Assembly: GCA_963744115.1 (NCBI GenBank)
Contig: CAVUSI010000003.1
Span: 496,001 to 560,000, forward strand
Direction: 5' to 3'
DNA from: Chersky-267 sp963744115
Lineage (GTDB): Bacteria > Chloroflexota > Limnocylindria > Limnocylindrales > CSP1-4
Length of the DNA: 64,000 nucleotides
Shown: positions 51,419 through 60,816 of the stretch, piece after piece
Layout of the letters: each line of letters opens with the position of its first letter
Numbering within the stretch: position 1 is the stretch's first letter
Program-made: the position numbers and the translations under genes
The notes under the pieces: model-generated
What the model saw: only the letters and a program-made list of their open reading frames with translations
What the model was told of the DNA's origin: nothing
Database searches by the model: none

Positions 51419-52013
51419 ATGCCGGCCACCATCCTGCTCGTCCGTCATGCCGAGAAGCCGATCGGCGACGGACCGCCCTACGGAGTGACGATCGAGGGAG
51501 TCCTCGACCCGGAGTCGCTCACCCCGCGTGGGTGGCAGCGAGCCGGTGCCCTGGTCTCCCTGTTCGCGCCGACCGCCGACCCCCGTGCTCGGGTGTCGAT
51601 CGTCCCGACGCCGACCCACCTGTTCGCCTCGAAGATCGGCGCCGACAGCAGCAGCCGTCGTCCGCGCGAGACACTGGAGCCGCTGGCGGCCCGGCTCGGC
51701 CTGATGATCGACACCCGCTTCCTCAAGGAGCAGGCCGTCGAGGCGATCGACGCGATCCGGGAGATCGACGGCGTGGTCCTCGTCTCCTGGGAACACCGCC
51801 TGATCCCGGCGATGGCGGAGCGCATCGTCGGCGGTCCGTCGGGACGTGCCGAGCGTCTGGCCATCCGACCGCTACGACCTGGTCTGGGTCCTCGAGCCCG
51901 ACCCGTCCGGAGCCGGGTACGGCTTCCGGCAGGTCCCCCAGATGCTCCTCGCCGGGGATCGCCCGGACCCGATCGGAGCGTCGCCCGAGGTCGGCGACGC
52001 GGTCACGTCCTGA
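51419..52013 (+). CDS. Histidine phosphatase-like protein, apparent +1 frameshift
   Basis: ATG 51419 opens ATILLVRHAEKPIGDGPPYG, with the RHxE catalytic motif of the phosphoglycerate mutase/histidine phosphatase family. A second His lies in VVLVSWEHRLIPAMAERIV. Near 51845 the frame degenerates. One base on, YDLVWVLEPDPSGAGYGFRQ and a normal end at TGA 52011-52013 appear. The corrected length is about 197 residues. Position directly after the oxidoreductase operon suggests co-transcription; the substrate is unknown. Confidence 0.75.
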
Positions 52014-52092
52014 CCGAAGGACGGCCGGACCGGGCCGAGCGGCACTGGCCGGCCCGCGGTGGCGCCCCGTAGCGTCCGTACGGGAGGCTTCC

Positions 52093-52536
52093 ATGCGTTC
52101 GTCGCCGGTCCGTCGCGAGCCGTACTGGAGCGGGCCGCTGACGGCCCCGCTGGCCGAGCTCGTCCCGATCGAGCGGCGCCACGCGGTCGTCACCCTGATC
52201 AAGGCCGTGCACACGGCGATCTTCGTTTCGATCGCGGGCCTGATCCTGCGGTTCACCTGGGACGGGCTCCGGGGACGGACGGGACGGGGGAGCATGGTCG
52301 CCGCCGGGGTGGCCCTGGCCGAGACGGCCGTCTACCTCAGCAACAACCAGGTCTGTCCGCTGACTCCGCTGGCGGAGACGCTCGGCGCCGAGAGCGGGAC
52401 GGTGACCGACATCTTCCTGCCGGACCGGCTCAGCCGGCGGATCCCCGTCATCTTCGGCGGGATCCTCGCGCTGGGTCTGATCGTCGACCTGCGCACCTGG
52501 CTTCGGCGGCACCCGACGGTCCTGCCGACACGGTAG
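52093..52536 (+). CDS. Small membrane protein with CPLT motif (DUF2784-like)
   Basis: The product has 147 residues from ATG 52093, with GGGAGG upstream. Three to four helices are predicted (VVTLIKAVHTAIFVSIAGLIL; MVAAGVALAETAVYL; IPVIFGGILALGLIV). The NNQVCPLTPLAETLG segment recalls the CPLT-x-LE motif of DUF2784 membrane proteins. The function is unknown. It follows the phosphatase gene by 79 nt and precedes the dehydrogenase by 50 nt. Confidence 0.75.
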   Translation: MRSSPVRREPYWSGPLTAPLAELVPIERRHAVVTLIKAVHTAIFVSIAGLILRFTWDGLRGRTGRGSMVAAGVALAETAVYLSNNQVCPLTPLAETLGAESGTVTDIFLPDRLSRRIPVIFGGILALGLIVDLRTWLRRHPTVLPTR

Positions 52537-52586
52537 AGTCGGCCTCCCGGTGGTCGTCGAGCGGCGTCGGGTTCGGAGGTGGCTGC

Positions 52587-53618
52587 GTGAGTCCGTTCAC
52601 GGTCAGGGATCGCGACCAGATCGGGGTCGCCTTCATCGGCGTCGGCCGGATGGGGGTGACCCACGTCAAGACCCTTGCTGGGATCCCGAACATCCGGATG
52701 GTCGTGGTCGCCGACCACGGTCGGGAGCGTGCCGAGCGTGGGCGCGCGATCGCCAAGGCGGAGCGTGCCGTTACCTCGTCCGAGGAGGCGATCCTCGATC
52801 CGGCCGTCGAGGCGGTGGTGATCTCCACCCAGACGAACACCCACGCCGACCTGATCGAGCTGGCGGTCGGCGCCGGCAAGGCGGTCTGGAGCGAGAAGCC
52901 GATCGCCCTGGACCTGACCGAGACCGGGCGGATCGTGGAGCTCGTCGCCTCGACCGGCATCCCCGTCCAGCTCGGGTTCATGCGCCGGTTCGATCCGGGC
53001 TACGAGGCCGCCAAGGCGCGGATCGACAGCGGCGCCCTCGGGCGGATCGAGATGTTCCGAGCGCTGTCGCGCGACACCTACCCGCCGGGACTCGAGTTCC
53101 TGAAGACGAGCGGCGGCGTCTTCCTCGACATGGCCGTCCACGACCTGGACCTGGCCCGGTTCCTCGTCGGCGAGGTCGACGAGGTCCAGAGCTGGGGCAC
53201 GGTCCTGATCGACGAGCGGTTCGCCCAGGCAGGCGATTCGGACACGGCCGTGACGCTGCTTCGGTTCCGCGACGGTGCGCTCGGCGTCATCGAGACATCG
53301 CGCCGCTCGACCTGGGGCTACGACATCCGGACCGAGGTGGCCGGCTCGACCGGCAAGGTCGTCGTCGAGGCCCCGCAGAAGACGTCGATGGTGTTCTCAC
53401 GCGACTTCGGGTTCGAGGCCGACCATTTCGAGAACTTCCCGGACCGGTTCGAGGTGGCCTATCGGCGCGAGCTCGAGGTGTTCTTCGAGGCGCTCGCCGA
53501 TGGCCGGACGCCGTCGCCCGGGCCGGCCGACGCCCTCGAGACGCTCCGGCTGGCCCTGGCCTGTACCCGCAGCTGGCGCGAGGGACGTCCGGTCAAGGTC
53601 GCCGAGGTGACCTCCTGA
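52587..53618 (+). CDS. iolG: Inositol 2-dehydrogenase-like Gfo/Idh/MocA oxidoreductase
   Basis: An NAD-dependent oxidoreductase of 343 residues. The Rossmann motif is VAFIGVGRMGVTHVKTL, the Gfo/Idh EKP motif is in VWSEKPIALDL, and the catalytic D-x3-H is in FLDMAVHDLDLARFL. The overall pattern (MRRFDPGYEAAKARI, RALSRDTYPPGLEFLKTSGG) is that of IolG-type enzymes oxidising myo-inositol or a related polyol. GTG 52587 follows GGAGGT. No other iol gene is present, so the substrate is less certain than the family. Confidence 0.85.
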   Translation: MSPFTVRDRDQIGVAFIGVGRMGVTHVKTLAGIPNIRMVVVADHGRERAERGRAIAKAERAVTSSEEAILDPAVEAVVISTQTNTHADLIELAVGAGKAVWSEKPIALDLTETGRIVELVASTGIPVQLGFMRRFDPGYEAAKARIDSGALGRIEMFRALSRDTYPPGLEFLKTSGGVFLDMAVHDLDLARFLVGEVDEVQSWGTVLIDERFAQAGDSDTAVTLLRFRDGALGVIETSRRSTWGYDIRTEVAGSTGKVVVEAPQKTSMVFSRDFGFEADHFENFPDRFEVAYRRELEVFFEALADGRTPSPGPADALETLRLALACTRSWREGRPVKVAEVTS

Positions 53619-53706
53619 CCGGGCGCATGGATCCGGTCGATCGCGGTGTTGTAGGTGTCGAGAGGTGGTCGGGACGCGACCGCCGGGACCGTCCGAAGGG
53701 GATCCG

Positions 53707-54216
53707 ATGACCGACACCGACACCGATCTCGACGCGAGGCTGGTCGCGCTCGCGGCACGTGCGCCGGGACGCGATGATCCGCCGACCCTGCTCCAGGGCC
53801 GCCGGCGCGGCCGGTTCGCGGCACCATTGGCTCTGGCGTCGATCCTCGTCCTGGGGGTCGTCGCGACCGCCGCGGGTGCCGTCGTCGTCCAGACGATGGC
53901 CGAGGGCCGGCCGGGCATCGAGAACCCGGGTCAGCCGCTCGCGGGCGCGAACATGGAGTGCATGACGCCGCCCCAGGCGGCCGCCTTCCTCGCCGCTCAC
54001 GGGTACCGCGACGTCGTCTGGCAGGTCGAGACCGGCCAGGTCACCGATGGAGCCGGCGGCAAGGGTCCGAGCAGCACCTCGGACCAGGCGACCGCCCCGG
54101 AGCACGGCTACGTCATCCCGGCATCGGTCGCCAGCGACGGCAAGCTGCACATGGTCGTGGACCAACGGGCCGGCGCGACGGGGGTCGGCGCGTGCTTCGG
54201 GAAGCCGATGCCGTGA
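53707..54216 (+). CDS. Single-pass membrane protein upstream of an ECF sigma gene
   Basis: A protein of 169 residues from ATG 53707. A charged cytoplasmic N-terminus (about 35 residues with DARLVALAARAPGRDDP) is followed by one helix (APLALASILVLGVVATAAGAVVV) and an outer domain of about 100 residues with two Cys (NMECMTPPQ and VGACFGKP). The gene order, coupling to a sigma factor by GTGA overlap, and the topology suggest an anti-sigma or sensor role, but no known anti-sigma motif is seen. Confidence 0.65.
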   Translation: MTDTDTDLDARLVALAARAPGRDDPPTLLQGRRRGRFAAPLALASILVLGVVATAAGAVVVQTMAEGRPGIENPGQPLAGANMECMTPPQAAAFLAAHGYRDVVWQVETGQVTDGAGGKGPSSTSDQATAPEHGYVIPASVASDGKLHMVVDQRAGATGVGACFGKPMP

Positions 54217-54731
54217 GGTCCTCACCGCTCGCGGCGACGCGGTCGCAGCTTGCGACCGCGTCGCGCACGGATCCGGCGGTCTTCGAGGCCGCCGTCCGTC
54301 CGCACTACGCCAACCTGGTCCGCCGTCTGGTCGTCGTCCTGGGCGACGAGAACGACGCTCAGGATGTGGCCCAGGAGACGTATCTCAGGGCCTTCCGTTC
54401 ATGGGACCGCTTCGACGGCGGCGATGTCCGGGCGTGGCTCTACACGATCGGTCTGCGCCTCGCCTTCAATCACCTGCGGGGCCGACGGCGCTGGCTGGCC
54501 GCCATCCAGCGGATCGAGCCCAGGACCTGGACGGATCCGTCCGACCCGGACCTCTGGGCGGCCCTCCGGACGCTCGATCCCCGGACGAGGACCGCCCTGC
54601 TCCTGAGCGCGGTCGACGGCTACACCCAGCGCGAGATCGGGGTCATCCTCGGTGCGCCGGAAGGCACCGTGGCAAGCTGGTTGTCGCGCGGCCGGGCGGC
54701 CCTCCGTCGCGAGCTCGGCCGGGATGGATGA
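54213..54731 (+). CDS. ECF sigma factor
   Basis: A sigma factor of 172 residues. Region 2 has AVRPHYANLVRRLVVVLGDE, then AQDVAQETYLRAFRSWDRF and VRAWLYTIGLRLAFNHLRGR. Region 4 has LDPRTRTALLLSAVDGYTQRE, then IGVILGAPEGTVASWLSRGR. GTG 54213 overlaps the stop of the preceding membrane protein, so the order is membrane partner first, sigma second. It is the third ECF sigma factor in the window. Confidence 0.9.
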   Translation: MRSSPLAATRSQLATASRTDPAVFEAAVRPHYANLVRRLVVVLGDENDAQDVAQETYLRAFRSWDRFDGGDVRAWLYTIGLRLAFNHLRGRRRWLAAIQRIEPRTWTDPSDPDLWAALRTLDPRTRTALLLSAVDGYTQREIGVILGAPEGTVASWLSRGRAALRRELGRDG

Positions 54732-54764
54732 GTCGGGCCGCGACGCTCGTGTGCCGGGGCCGCG

Positions 54765-55577
54765 TCAGGCCCCGGTCGGCTCGGTCCCGAGGACGATCTG
54801 GCTCCGTCGGTCGAGGGCGAGCCGCTGGAAGTACTCGACGGTGACGAGCACCAGGGCGGCGAGGATCGCCGCAACGATGACGAGACCTAACCGGGTGACG
54901 CTGCCCGTCATCAACGAATCCTGGACGGTCCGGTCATCGCCGCCGATCCGACGGAGGAAGATCGCAACGTACGGCAGGTAGAACGACGCCAGGAACGTCA
55001 GCCACCAGGCGATGACGAGGACGGCCGGCCAGAGCGACGCGCCCGACAGCATCGCGGTGACCTGGCGGACCACCGAATACGGTCGCTTCAGGCAGATGAA
55101 CGGGATCCACAGCGCGAAGAACGCCGAGAACGGGCCGTACGTCGACCACCGCGCGGTGAGCGCCGGGACGTTCATGACGATGAGCGCCATCCAGATCGAC
55201 CACAGGACGCCGCTCAGGATGTAGCCCCCGAGATGGACCGCGGCGATCGTCGAGAGCGCGTCGAGCTGAGACTGGGCGACGGTCCCGACGGCGTCGGCGA
55301 CCGTCAGCGCCTGGCGGGTCTGGACGACGTCGAGACCGGTCGTGCCGAGGATGAGTCCGCCCGCGACCATGGCGACCGGCCAGGACGACCGATAGCGAGC
55401 CCCGAGGCGGGTCGCAGCGGCGAGCACCGTCTGCGTCGCCTGGGCGTCGGCGGCTGCATACGCGGCGGTCGCCTCCGTGAGCTCGGAGCTGGTCCTGGGC
55501 AGACGGCAGCGGTAGCAGCGCTTGCTCCTGGCGTTGTTCGTCGAGCGGCAATCGCCGCAGACCCACATCTCGGCCAT
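54765..55577 (-). CDS. Zinc-ribbon plus DUF4328 membrane protein
   Basis: The product has 270 residues from ATG 55577. An N-terminal zinc ribbon (WVCGDCRSTNNARSKRCYRC, four Cys in RanBP2-like spacing) leads to a linker and about six membrane helices of DUF4328 type (FSAFFALWIPFICLKRPYSVV and ASLWPAVLVIAWWLTFLASF are typical). Zinc ribbons joined to membrane domains are common in actinobacteria and Chloroflexota; the function is unknown. Confidence 0.8.
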   Translation of the reverse strand: MAEMWVCGDCRSTNNARSKRCYRCRLPRTSSELTEATAAYAAADAQATQTVLAAATRLGARYRSSWPVAMVAGGLILGTTGLDVVQTRQALTVADAVGTVAQSQLDALSTIAAVHLGGYILSGVLWSIWMALIVMNVPALTARWSTYGPFSAFFALWIPFICLKRPYSVVRQVTAMLSGASLWPAVLVIAWWLTFLASFYLPYVAIFLRRIGGDDRTVQDSLMTGSVTRLGLVIVAAILAALVLVTVEYFQRLALDRRSQIVLGTEPTGA

Positions 55578-55676
55578 CGCGGTCAGTCTCCGCCGGTCAT
55601 CGAGCGCCTGACACCCCTCGAAGGTACCGCTCCACAGCGGACCGCCCCTCGGTCGAGGCGGACCGGCTGGGACCAC

Positions 55677-58600
55677 TCAGTCCTGGATCGTGTTCCGTGG
55701 CGGGGCGCTCGTGGCGACGCCGCTCCGACCCGCCAGCAGCGCGGCCTCGGTCCGGCTCGAGACGCCCATCTTGACGAGGATGTGGGTGACGTGGACCGAG
55801 GCGGTCTTGTCGCTGATGAACAGGGCGTCGCCGATCTGGCGGTTGGTGCGGCCCTCGCCGACGAGCGCGAGGACCTCGCGCTCGCGAGGGCTGAGGCCCC
55901 ACGGATCGCTGGCCGTGTCCGGGAACGTGGCGACCTCGCCTCCCGGCCGCTCATCGAGCGACAGGCGTCCCCGACGTGCGAGGTCGTCGATCCGCTCGAT
56001 CAGCGGCCTGATCCCGACCCGCAGCGCGAGCTCGTGGGCGTCCATCAGGCGCGCGGTCGCTGCGACGCGATCGCCGGCATCCAGAAGGGCCTCCGCCTCT
56101 CGATATCGGCAATAGGCCACGTCCGGCAGCGTGCCCACGACGGCGTGGGCGGACGCTGCTCGGCCCCACGCCTTCGGGGCGCTTCGACCGGCCGCCCGCT
56201 CGGCTTCGGCCTCCACCTGCATGGCGATCGCGCGCATCCACGGCGTGGACGAGGCTCCCTCTGCGTACGTCCCGGCGGCAAGAGCCTTGGCGTCTTCGGC
56301 CAGCTCGGCAGCTCGCCGCGCGGCGGCCTCCGCGTCGGCTTCGGCGCGATTCGCTCGAGAGCGCTCAGCCACCTCGGCATAGGCGCGGACGGCCACGTTG
56401 ATGATCACGCTGAGCGATGGGAACTCCTCCTGGCCGGACATCAGTGCGAGCGCCGACTCGGCGGATCGGACGGCTGCGAAGGCGTCGCCGCCCCAGATCG
56501 CCCCGACCGCCCGTACCCGCATGAATTGGCCATAGAACCAGTCGTGCGAGGGCCAATCGACATCGACCGCGATGAGCGCCTCGAAGCCGGCACGGTCGCC
56601 TCGGCCGCTGGCGAGCTCCGCCTCGATGAGCAGCGCGTCCATCAGGGGCAGACCGACTTCGGCGTCGTTTCGGAAGCGATCGAGGCGTTCCGTGGCGGTC
56701 TGTTGGTCACCGACGACGAGGGCGGTCAACGCCGCGGTCGACTCCAGCCAGCGGGCCCATCCCCGCTCTGCTCCGATCGCCCGGGCATGGTCCATCGCCT
56801 CGTCGACATAGGGCCTGACCCGTTCGAAATCGCCGATGGTGTGGAGCGCGAATGCGCCGTTGGTCACGATCTCGCTCGCCACCCAGGCGTCGTCGTCGCC
56901 CATGGACCGGTAGATGAGCATCGCTTCGTCGAGGGCCGTTCGTGTCTCCTCGACCCGGCCCAGCGCAGCCGATGAGCATGCCCGGCAGGCCAGCGTCGAG
57001 CCGAGCCTGACCCGGGCATCGAGCGATCGGCAGATCGCGATCGCTTCGTCGGCGAGATCGATCGCCTCCCGGCAACGATTCACGATCATCCGGCGTCCGG
57101 CGAGGTTCGAAACGGCGTCGGCGCGCTCGACCGATGGAGGATCGGCTGGGATCAAGGCGACCGCTTGTTCGCTCGATTTCTCGGCCAGGTCGAAGTCGCC
57201 ACCATCGCTGGCGAGCGTGGCAAGCCAGTACCGCAGGACCCCCGAACGGACCGGATCGAGCCCGTCGTCGGTCGCCACTGAAGCCTGGGCGAGGGCGAGG
57301 CCACGACGGAGATCCCCGGCGAAGTCGGCGAGGGACGCCGACCGCATCCGGAGCTCGGCCTGATCGATCGGCGTGAGCCCGCCGGCGCCGGTCACCGCGA
57401 GGTCCGCCGCGCGCTCGAATGCCTCGGACGCTTCGGTCCAGGCGTGGGCGGCCTGGGCGCGTCGACCCGCTTCGACCAGGGCCGGGAACGCATCGGTCCG
57501 GGTCGCCGGCTTCGGACCAGTGGTAGGCCAGCTCGGCGGCCGCGGTGGCCGGTGACGAGGCGCCGAGTTCGGGTCGCGTCTCGAGGGCTTCGGCGACCTG
57601 CCGATGGAGGGTCACCCGCTCGCTGGGGAGCATGTCGCCGAGGACGGCTTCACGGAGCAGGGCGTGCCGGAAGCGATGGCTTCGGCCGTCCGGCGCCGGC
57701 TCGAGGACGTGGTCATCGATCGCCTGTCGCAAGGCGGATCGGATCTCGATGTCGGACCGGGGCAGGACCGCGACCAGCAGGCCCTCATCGACGTCCCGAC
57801 CGATCACCGCCGCCCGGCCAAGGAGCTCAAGGGTTGGCCCATCGAGGCGATCAAGGCGCGCGAGGAGGACATCCTGCAGCGATCGAGGGAGCTCTCTGGC
57901 ACCGACCCCGAGCGCCGCGAGCTCCTCGGCGTGGAATGGGTTGCCGTCGGCCAGATCGACGATCCGTCCGAACCGAGCTGCACCTGGAGTCGCGCCGAGG
58001 ATCGCATCGAGCTGGTCTCGGATCTCATCCGGTCCGAGTGGGTCGAGCGGGATGTCCGCCACCACGGCACTGCGTGCCAGCTCCGCGAGAACGGGGCGCA
58101 ATGGATGCCGCCGATGGATCTCGTCCGACCGGTAGGCCAGCACGATCAGCACTCGTGCACCGGACAGGCGCGAGGACAAGAAGGTCACGAGGTCGAGTGT
58201 CGATCGGTCGGCCCAGTGCAGGTCGTCGATGCACGCGACGACGTCGGCGCCGGCCGCGGCCCGGACCAACAGGTCCCGGATGGCGACGAAGATCCGGCCC
58301 CGGCCGGACGAGATGCGATCGCTCGGTCCGGCACCACCGAGCTCATCGCGGAGCGCCAAGGCGGCGGTCCGGTCATCCGGATCGTCCGCGCCGCTGGCCA
58401 CGTCGTCGAGGACATCGAGGATCGGCGCGAACGGGAGCTCGCCGCTCCCGAGCTCGACGCACGTGCCGCGGAGGATCAGCGTCGGCCGGTCGTCGATCGG
58501 CTCGTCGACGACCGACCGGGAGAACTCGTCGAGCAGGCGGGTCTTGCCGATCCCGGCCTCGCCGTGGACGAGGACGACGCGGCGTGGGTCGCGGTCGATC

Positions 58601-58689
58601 CCGGCGAGGGCCGAGCGCAGGGCGTCGAGCTGGTCTCGCCGGCCGATGAACGCGGGGCTGGAAACTCGACCTGGCACGGACCGCATCAT
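55677..58689 (-). CDS. AAA/TPR LuxR-family regulator, apparent +1 frameshift in the middle
   Basis: A large regulator (about 1000 residues after correction). The N-terminal AAA domain has AFIGRRDQLDALRSAL, Walker A VLVHGEAGIGKTRLL and Walker B DVVACIDDLHWADRS. A long TPR region and the C-terminal LuxR helix-turn-helix (LSPREREVLALVGEGRTNRQ, then IGDALFISDKTASVHVTHIL) follow. The two halves are in different frames; AYHWSEAGDPD continues as FPALVEAGRRAQAAHAW one base on, near 57495. ATG 58689 is a tentative start; the frame is open to GTG 58773. Confidence 0.8.
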
Positions 58690-58765
58690 CACATGCGGGC
58701 GTCCCTCGCTTGTCGTTCGCCGGCGGTCCGATGGATCACGCTCTGGCCGGGTGTCGGCACGGTAC

Positions 58766-58957
58766 TCAGGCACGGAGGCGGTCGACGTGGTCGTGACGCA
58801 GCGGCAGGCCGATCGTCAGTCGCGCGAACCATCGCTTGCCGCTTGCCTTGGTGTCCTCGGCGACGACGGCGGTGTCATGCCGTCGGTCCTGCGCGGCATC
58901 GGTGCGGGCTCGGCGCTGGATGTCGTGGGCGACGCTGAAGCTGGCGGGCTGGTGCAT
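58766..58957 (-). CDS. Small hypothetical protein preceding the AAA-LuxR gene
   Basis: The product has 63 residues from ATG 58957, which has a good GGAGG 5 nt upstream. Composition is mixed with Arg/His/Asp (HQPASFSVAHDIQRRARTD early, RWFARLTIGLPLRHDH late). No family is recognised. It ends at the very start of the AAA-LuxR frame and may be its upstream partner. The remaining part of the 58690-59159 gap holds nothing else I can support. Confidence 0.45.
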   Translation of the reverse strand: MHQPASFSVAHDIQRRARTDAAQDRRHDTAVVAEDTKASGKRWFARLTIGLPLRHDHVDRLRA

Positions 58958-59159
58958 CGGATCCTCCGGTGTCTGCGTCGGTGTCATGCCGTCGATGCTT
59001 CGAAGGTTGGGCTTGCGGCAGCATCCCGCCATCGGGCAGAGCCTTATCACGGGTCATCGCCAGACCTCATTTCGTGGCGGATCCGCGCCGGAGGGCCTTA
59101 GGCAGGCGCCCGATCCGGTCGCGCCACGTCCCGTGACTCCGCGCGACTACGATGGAGGC

Positions 59160-59813
59160 GTGAATGACCGCATCGCCGTCCCGCATCGGATCGTCGAGAG
59201 CGGCGTGGTCGCGATCGGTCGCCGGCTCGATCCGCGCTCGGTCGTCCGGATCGGCGAGGGGCTGGCGGCCGCCGGCATCGGAGCGTTCGAGATCACCGTC
59301 GGCAGCCCCGGCGCCCTGGACGCCATCGCTGCGCTCCACGCCCGCTTCGGAGAGCCCGGCGACCTGATCATCGGCGCCGGCACGGTCCTGACGGTGGACG
59401 ATGCCGAGGCGGCGATCGGCGCCGGGGCGACGTTCGTGGTCATGCCCGTGACCGACCCGACGCTCGTGGCCTGGGTCGCCGCCAGGGGCATCCCGGCGTT
59501 CCCGGGGGCGATGACGCCGACCGAGGCGCTGAGCGGCTGGATGGCCGGCGCGGCGGCGATCAAGCTCTTCCCCGCATCGGTCACCGGACCGACCTTCATC
59601 CGCGAGCTCCACGGGCCGTTCCCGGACATCCCGGTCATCCCGACCGGTGGCGTCACCGTCGACACGGCCGCGAGCCTCATCGTCGCCGGCGCGGTGGCCG
59701 TCGGGATCGGCGGCTGGCTCACCGGAGACGGGGATCCGGCCGGGATCGCCGAACGCGGGCGGCGAGTCATGCGAGTCATCCAGGCCGCGCGCCAGAGCGG
59801 CCGGGTCCCGTGA
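59160..59813 (+). CDS. eda: KDPG aldolase (2-dehydro-3-deoxy-6-phosphogluconate aldolase)
   Basis: A class I aldolase of 217 residues. The Schiff-base Lys is in AAIKLFPASVTGP. The phosphate/substrate segments are GAGTVLTVDDAEAAI, FPGAMTPTEALSGW and VIPTGGVTVDTAASLI. It splits KDPG to pyruvate and glyceraldehyde-3-phosphate in the Entner-Doudoroff pathway. GTG 59160 has GGAGG nearby and TACGAT at 59146-59151. It overlaps kdgK by 4 nt (GTGA). Confidence 0.92.
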   Translation: MNDRIAVPHRIVESGVVAIGRRLDPRSVVRIGEGLAAAGIGAFEITVGSPGALDAIAALHARFGEPGDLIIGAGTVLTVDDAEAAIGAGATFVVMPVTDPTLVAWVAARGIPAFPGAMTPTEALSGWMAGAAAIKLFPASVTGPTFIRELHGPFPDIPVIPTGGVTVDTAASLIVAGAVAVGIGGWLTGDGDPAGIAERGRRVMRVIQAARQSGRVP

Positions 59814-60814
59814 GCATCCGAGCACCGGGATCCCGGCCGGCGGAGGTGATCACGCTCGGTGAGTGCCTCATCTCGTTCGTGGCCGCGGACGCCGCGCCGC
59901 TGGCCGCTGCCGGATCGTTTCGACCATATCCCGCCGGTGCCGAGGCGAACGTCGCGGTCGGCCTGGCCAGGCTCGGCCGGCGCGTGGCGTTCATCGGTCG
60001 GGTCGGCGACGACGGGCTCGGGACCCGGGTCGAGCGCGCGCTGCGCGGGGAGGGCGTCGACGTCACCGGCCTGACCGTCGACCCGGCCGGTCCCACCGGG
60101 ATCATGGTCCGCGAGCGGCGGGTCCTGGGTCCGGCCGAGGTCGTTTACGCCCGGACCGGCTCGGCCGGCTCGAGGCTGGGCCACGAGGACGTCCAGGCGA
60201 CGTCGTCGCGGAAGGCGTTCGCCTCGGCTCGGTGGCTCCACCTGACCGGGATCACATCGGCACTCTCGTCACGCTGCGAGGCGGCCGTGCTCACCGCGAT
60301 CGAGCTCGGACGTGCCGCCGGCCTGACGATCAGCCTCGACATCAACCTTCGGCGTCGGCTCTGGTCGGAGGCGGAGGCGACCGCCACCCTCGTCGAGCTC
60401 GCCGCGCTGGTCGACGTCGTCATCGCCGACGAGGACGAGGCGTCGGTCATGACGGGCGCCAAGCCCGGAGCCACCGTGCGATCGCTGGCGGAGCGGCTGG
60501 TCGCGCTCGGGCCGTCGCTCGCCGTCCTCAAGCTCGGGCCGCGCGGGGCTCTCGCGCTCGAACGGGGCGACGAGCCGGTGACCGCACCGGGGCTGCCCGT
60601 TCCCTTGGTCGTCGACCCGGTCGGGGCCGGCGACGCGTTCTGTGCCGGCTTCATCGACGCCCGGCTCGACGACCTCGACCTCGCGGATGCGCTGGCCCGC
60701 GGGAACGCCTGCGGCGCCGCCGTGGTCGCAGTGGAGGGGGACCAGACCGGCCTGCCCACCCGGGACGAGCTCGTCCGCCTGCTCGCGGTCCACGGCCCCG
60801 ACACGCTCCGCTGA
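59810..60814 (+). CDS. kdgK: 2-keto-3-deoxygluconate kinase (PfkB family)
   Basis: A carbohydrate kinase of 334 residues. Sugar-binding segments are TLGECLISFVA and PAGAEANVAVGLARLG; the catalytic Asp and anion hole are in VVDPVGAGDAFCAGF. Tight coupling behind eda (GTGA overlap) points to 2-keto-3-deoxygluconate as substrate, giving KDPG for the aldolase. Its stop is only 2 nt from the stop of the convergent lactonase. Confidence 0.9.
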   Translation: MSIRAPGSRPAEVITLGECLISFVAADAAPLAAAGSFRPYPAGAEANVAVGLARLGRRVAFIGRVGDDGLGTRVERALRGEGVDVTGLTVDPAGPTGIMVRERRVLGPAEVVYARTGSAGSRLGHEDVQATSSRKAFASARWLHLTGITSALSSRCEAAVLTAIELGRAAGLTISLDINLRRRLWSEAEATATLVELAALVDVVIADEDEASVMTGAKPGATVRSLAERLVALGPSLAVLKLGPRGALALERGDEPVTAPGLPVPLVVDPVGAGDAFCAGFIDARLDDLDLADALARGNACGAAVVAVEGDQTGLPTRDELVRLLAVHGPDTLR

Positions 60815-60816
60815 GG

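Noticed and set aside
50786..52072. A fused oxidoreductase gamma subunit-phosphatase protein
   Set aside because: Both genes have proper ends in another frame, and the phosphatase has its own ATG. The fusion results from the two apparent single-base insertions.
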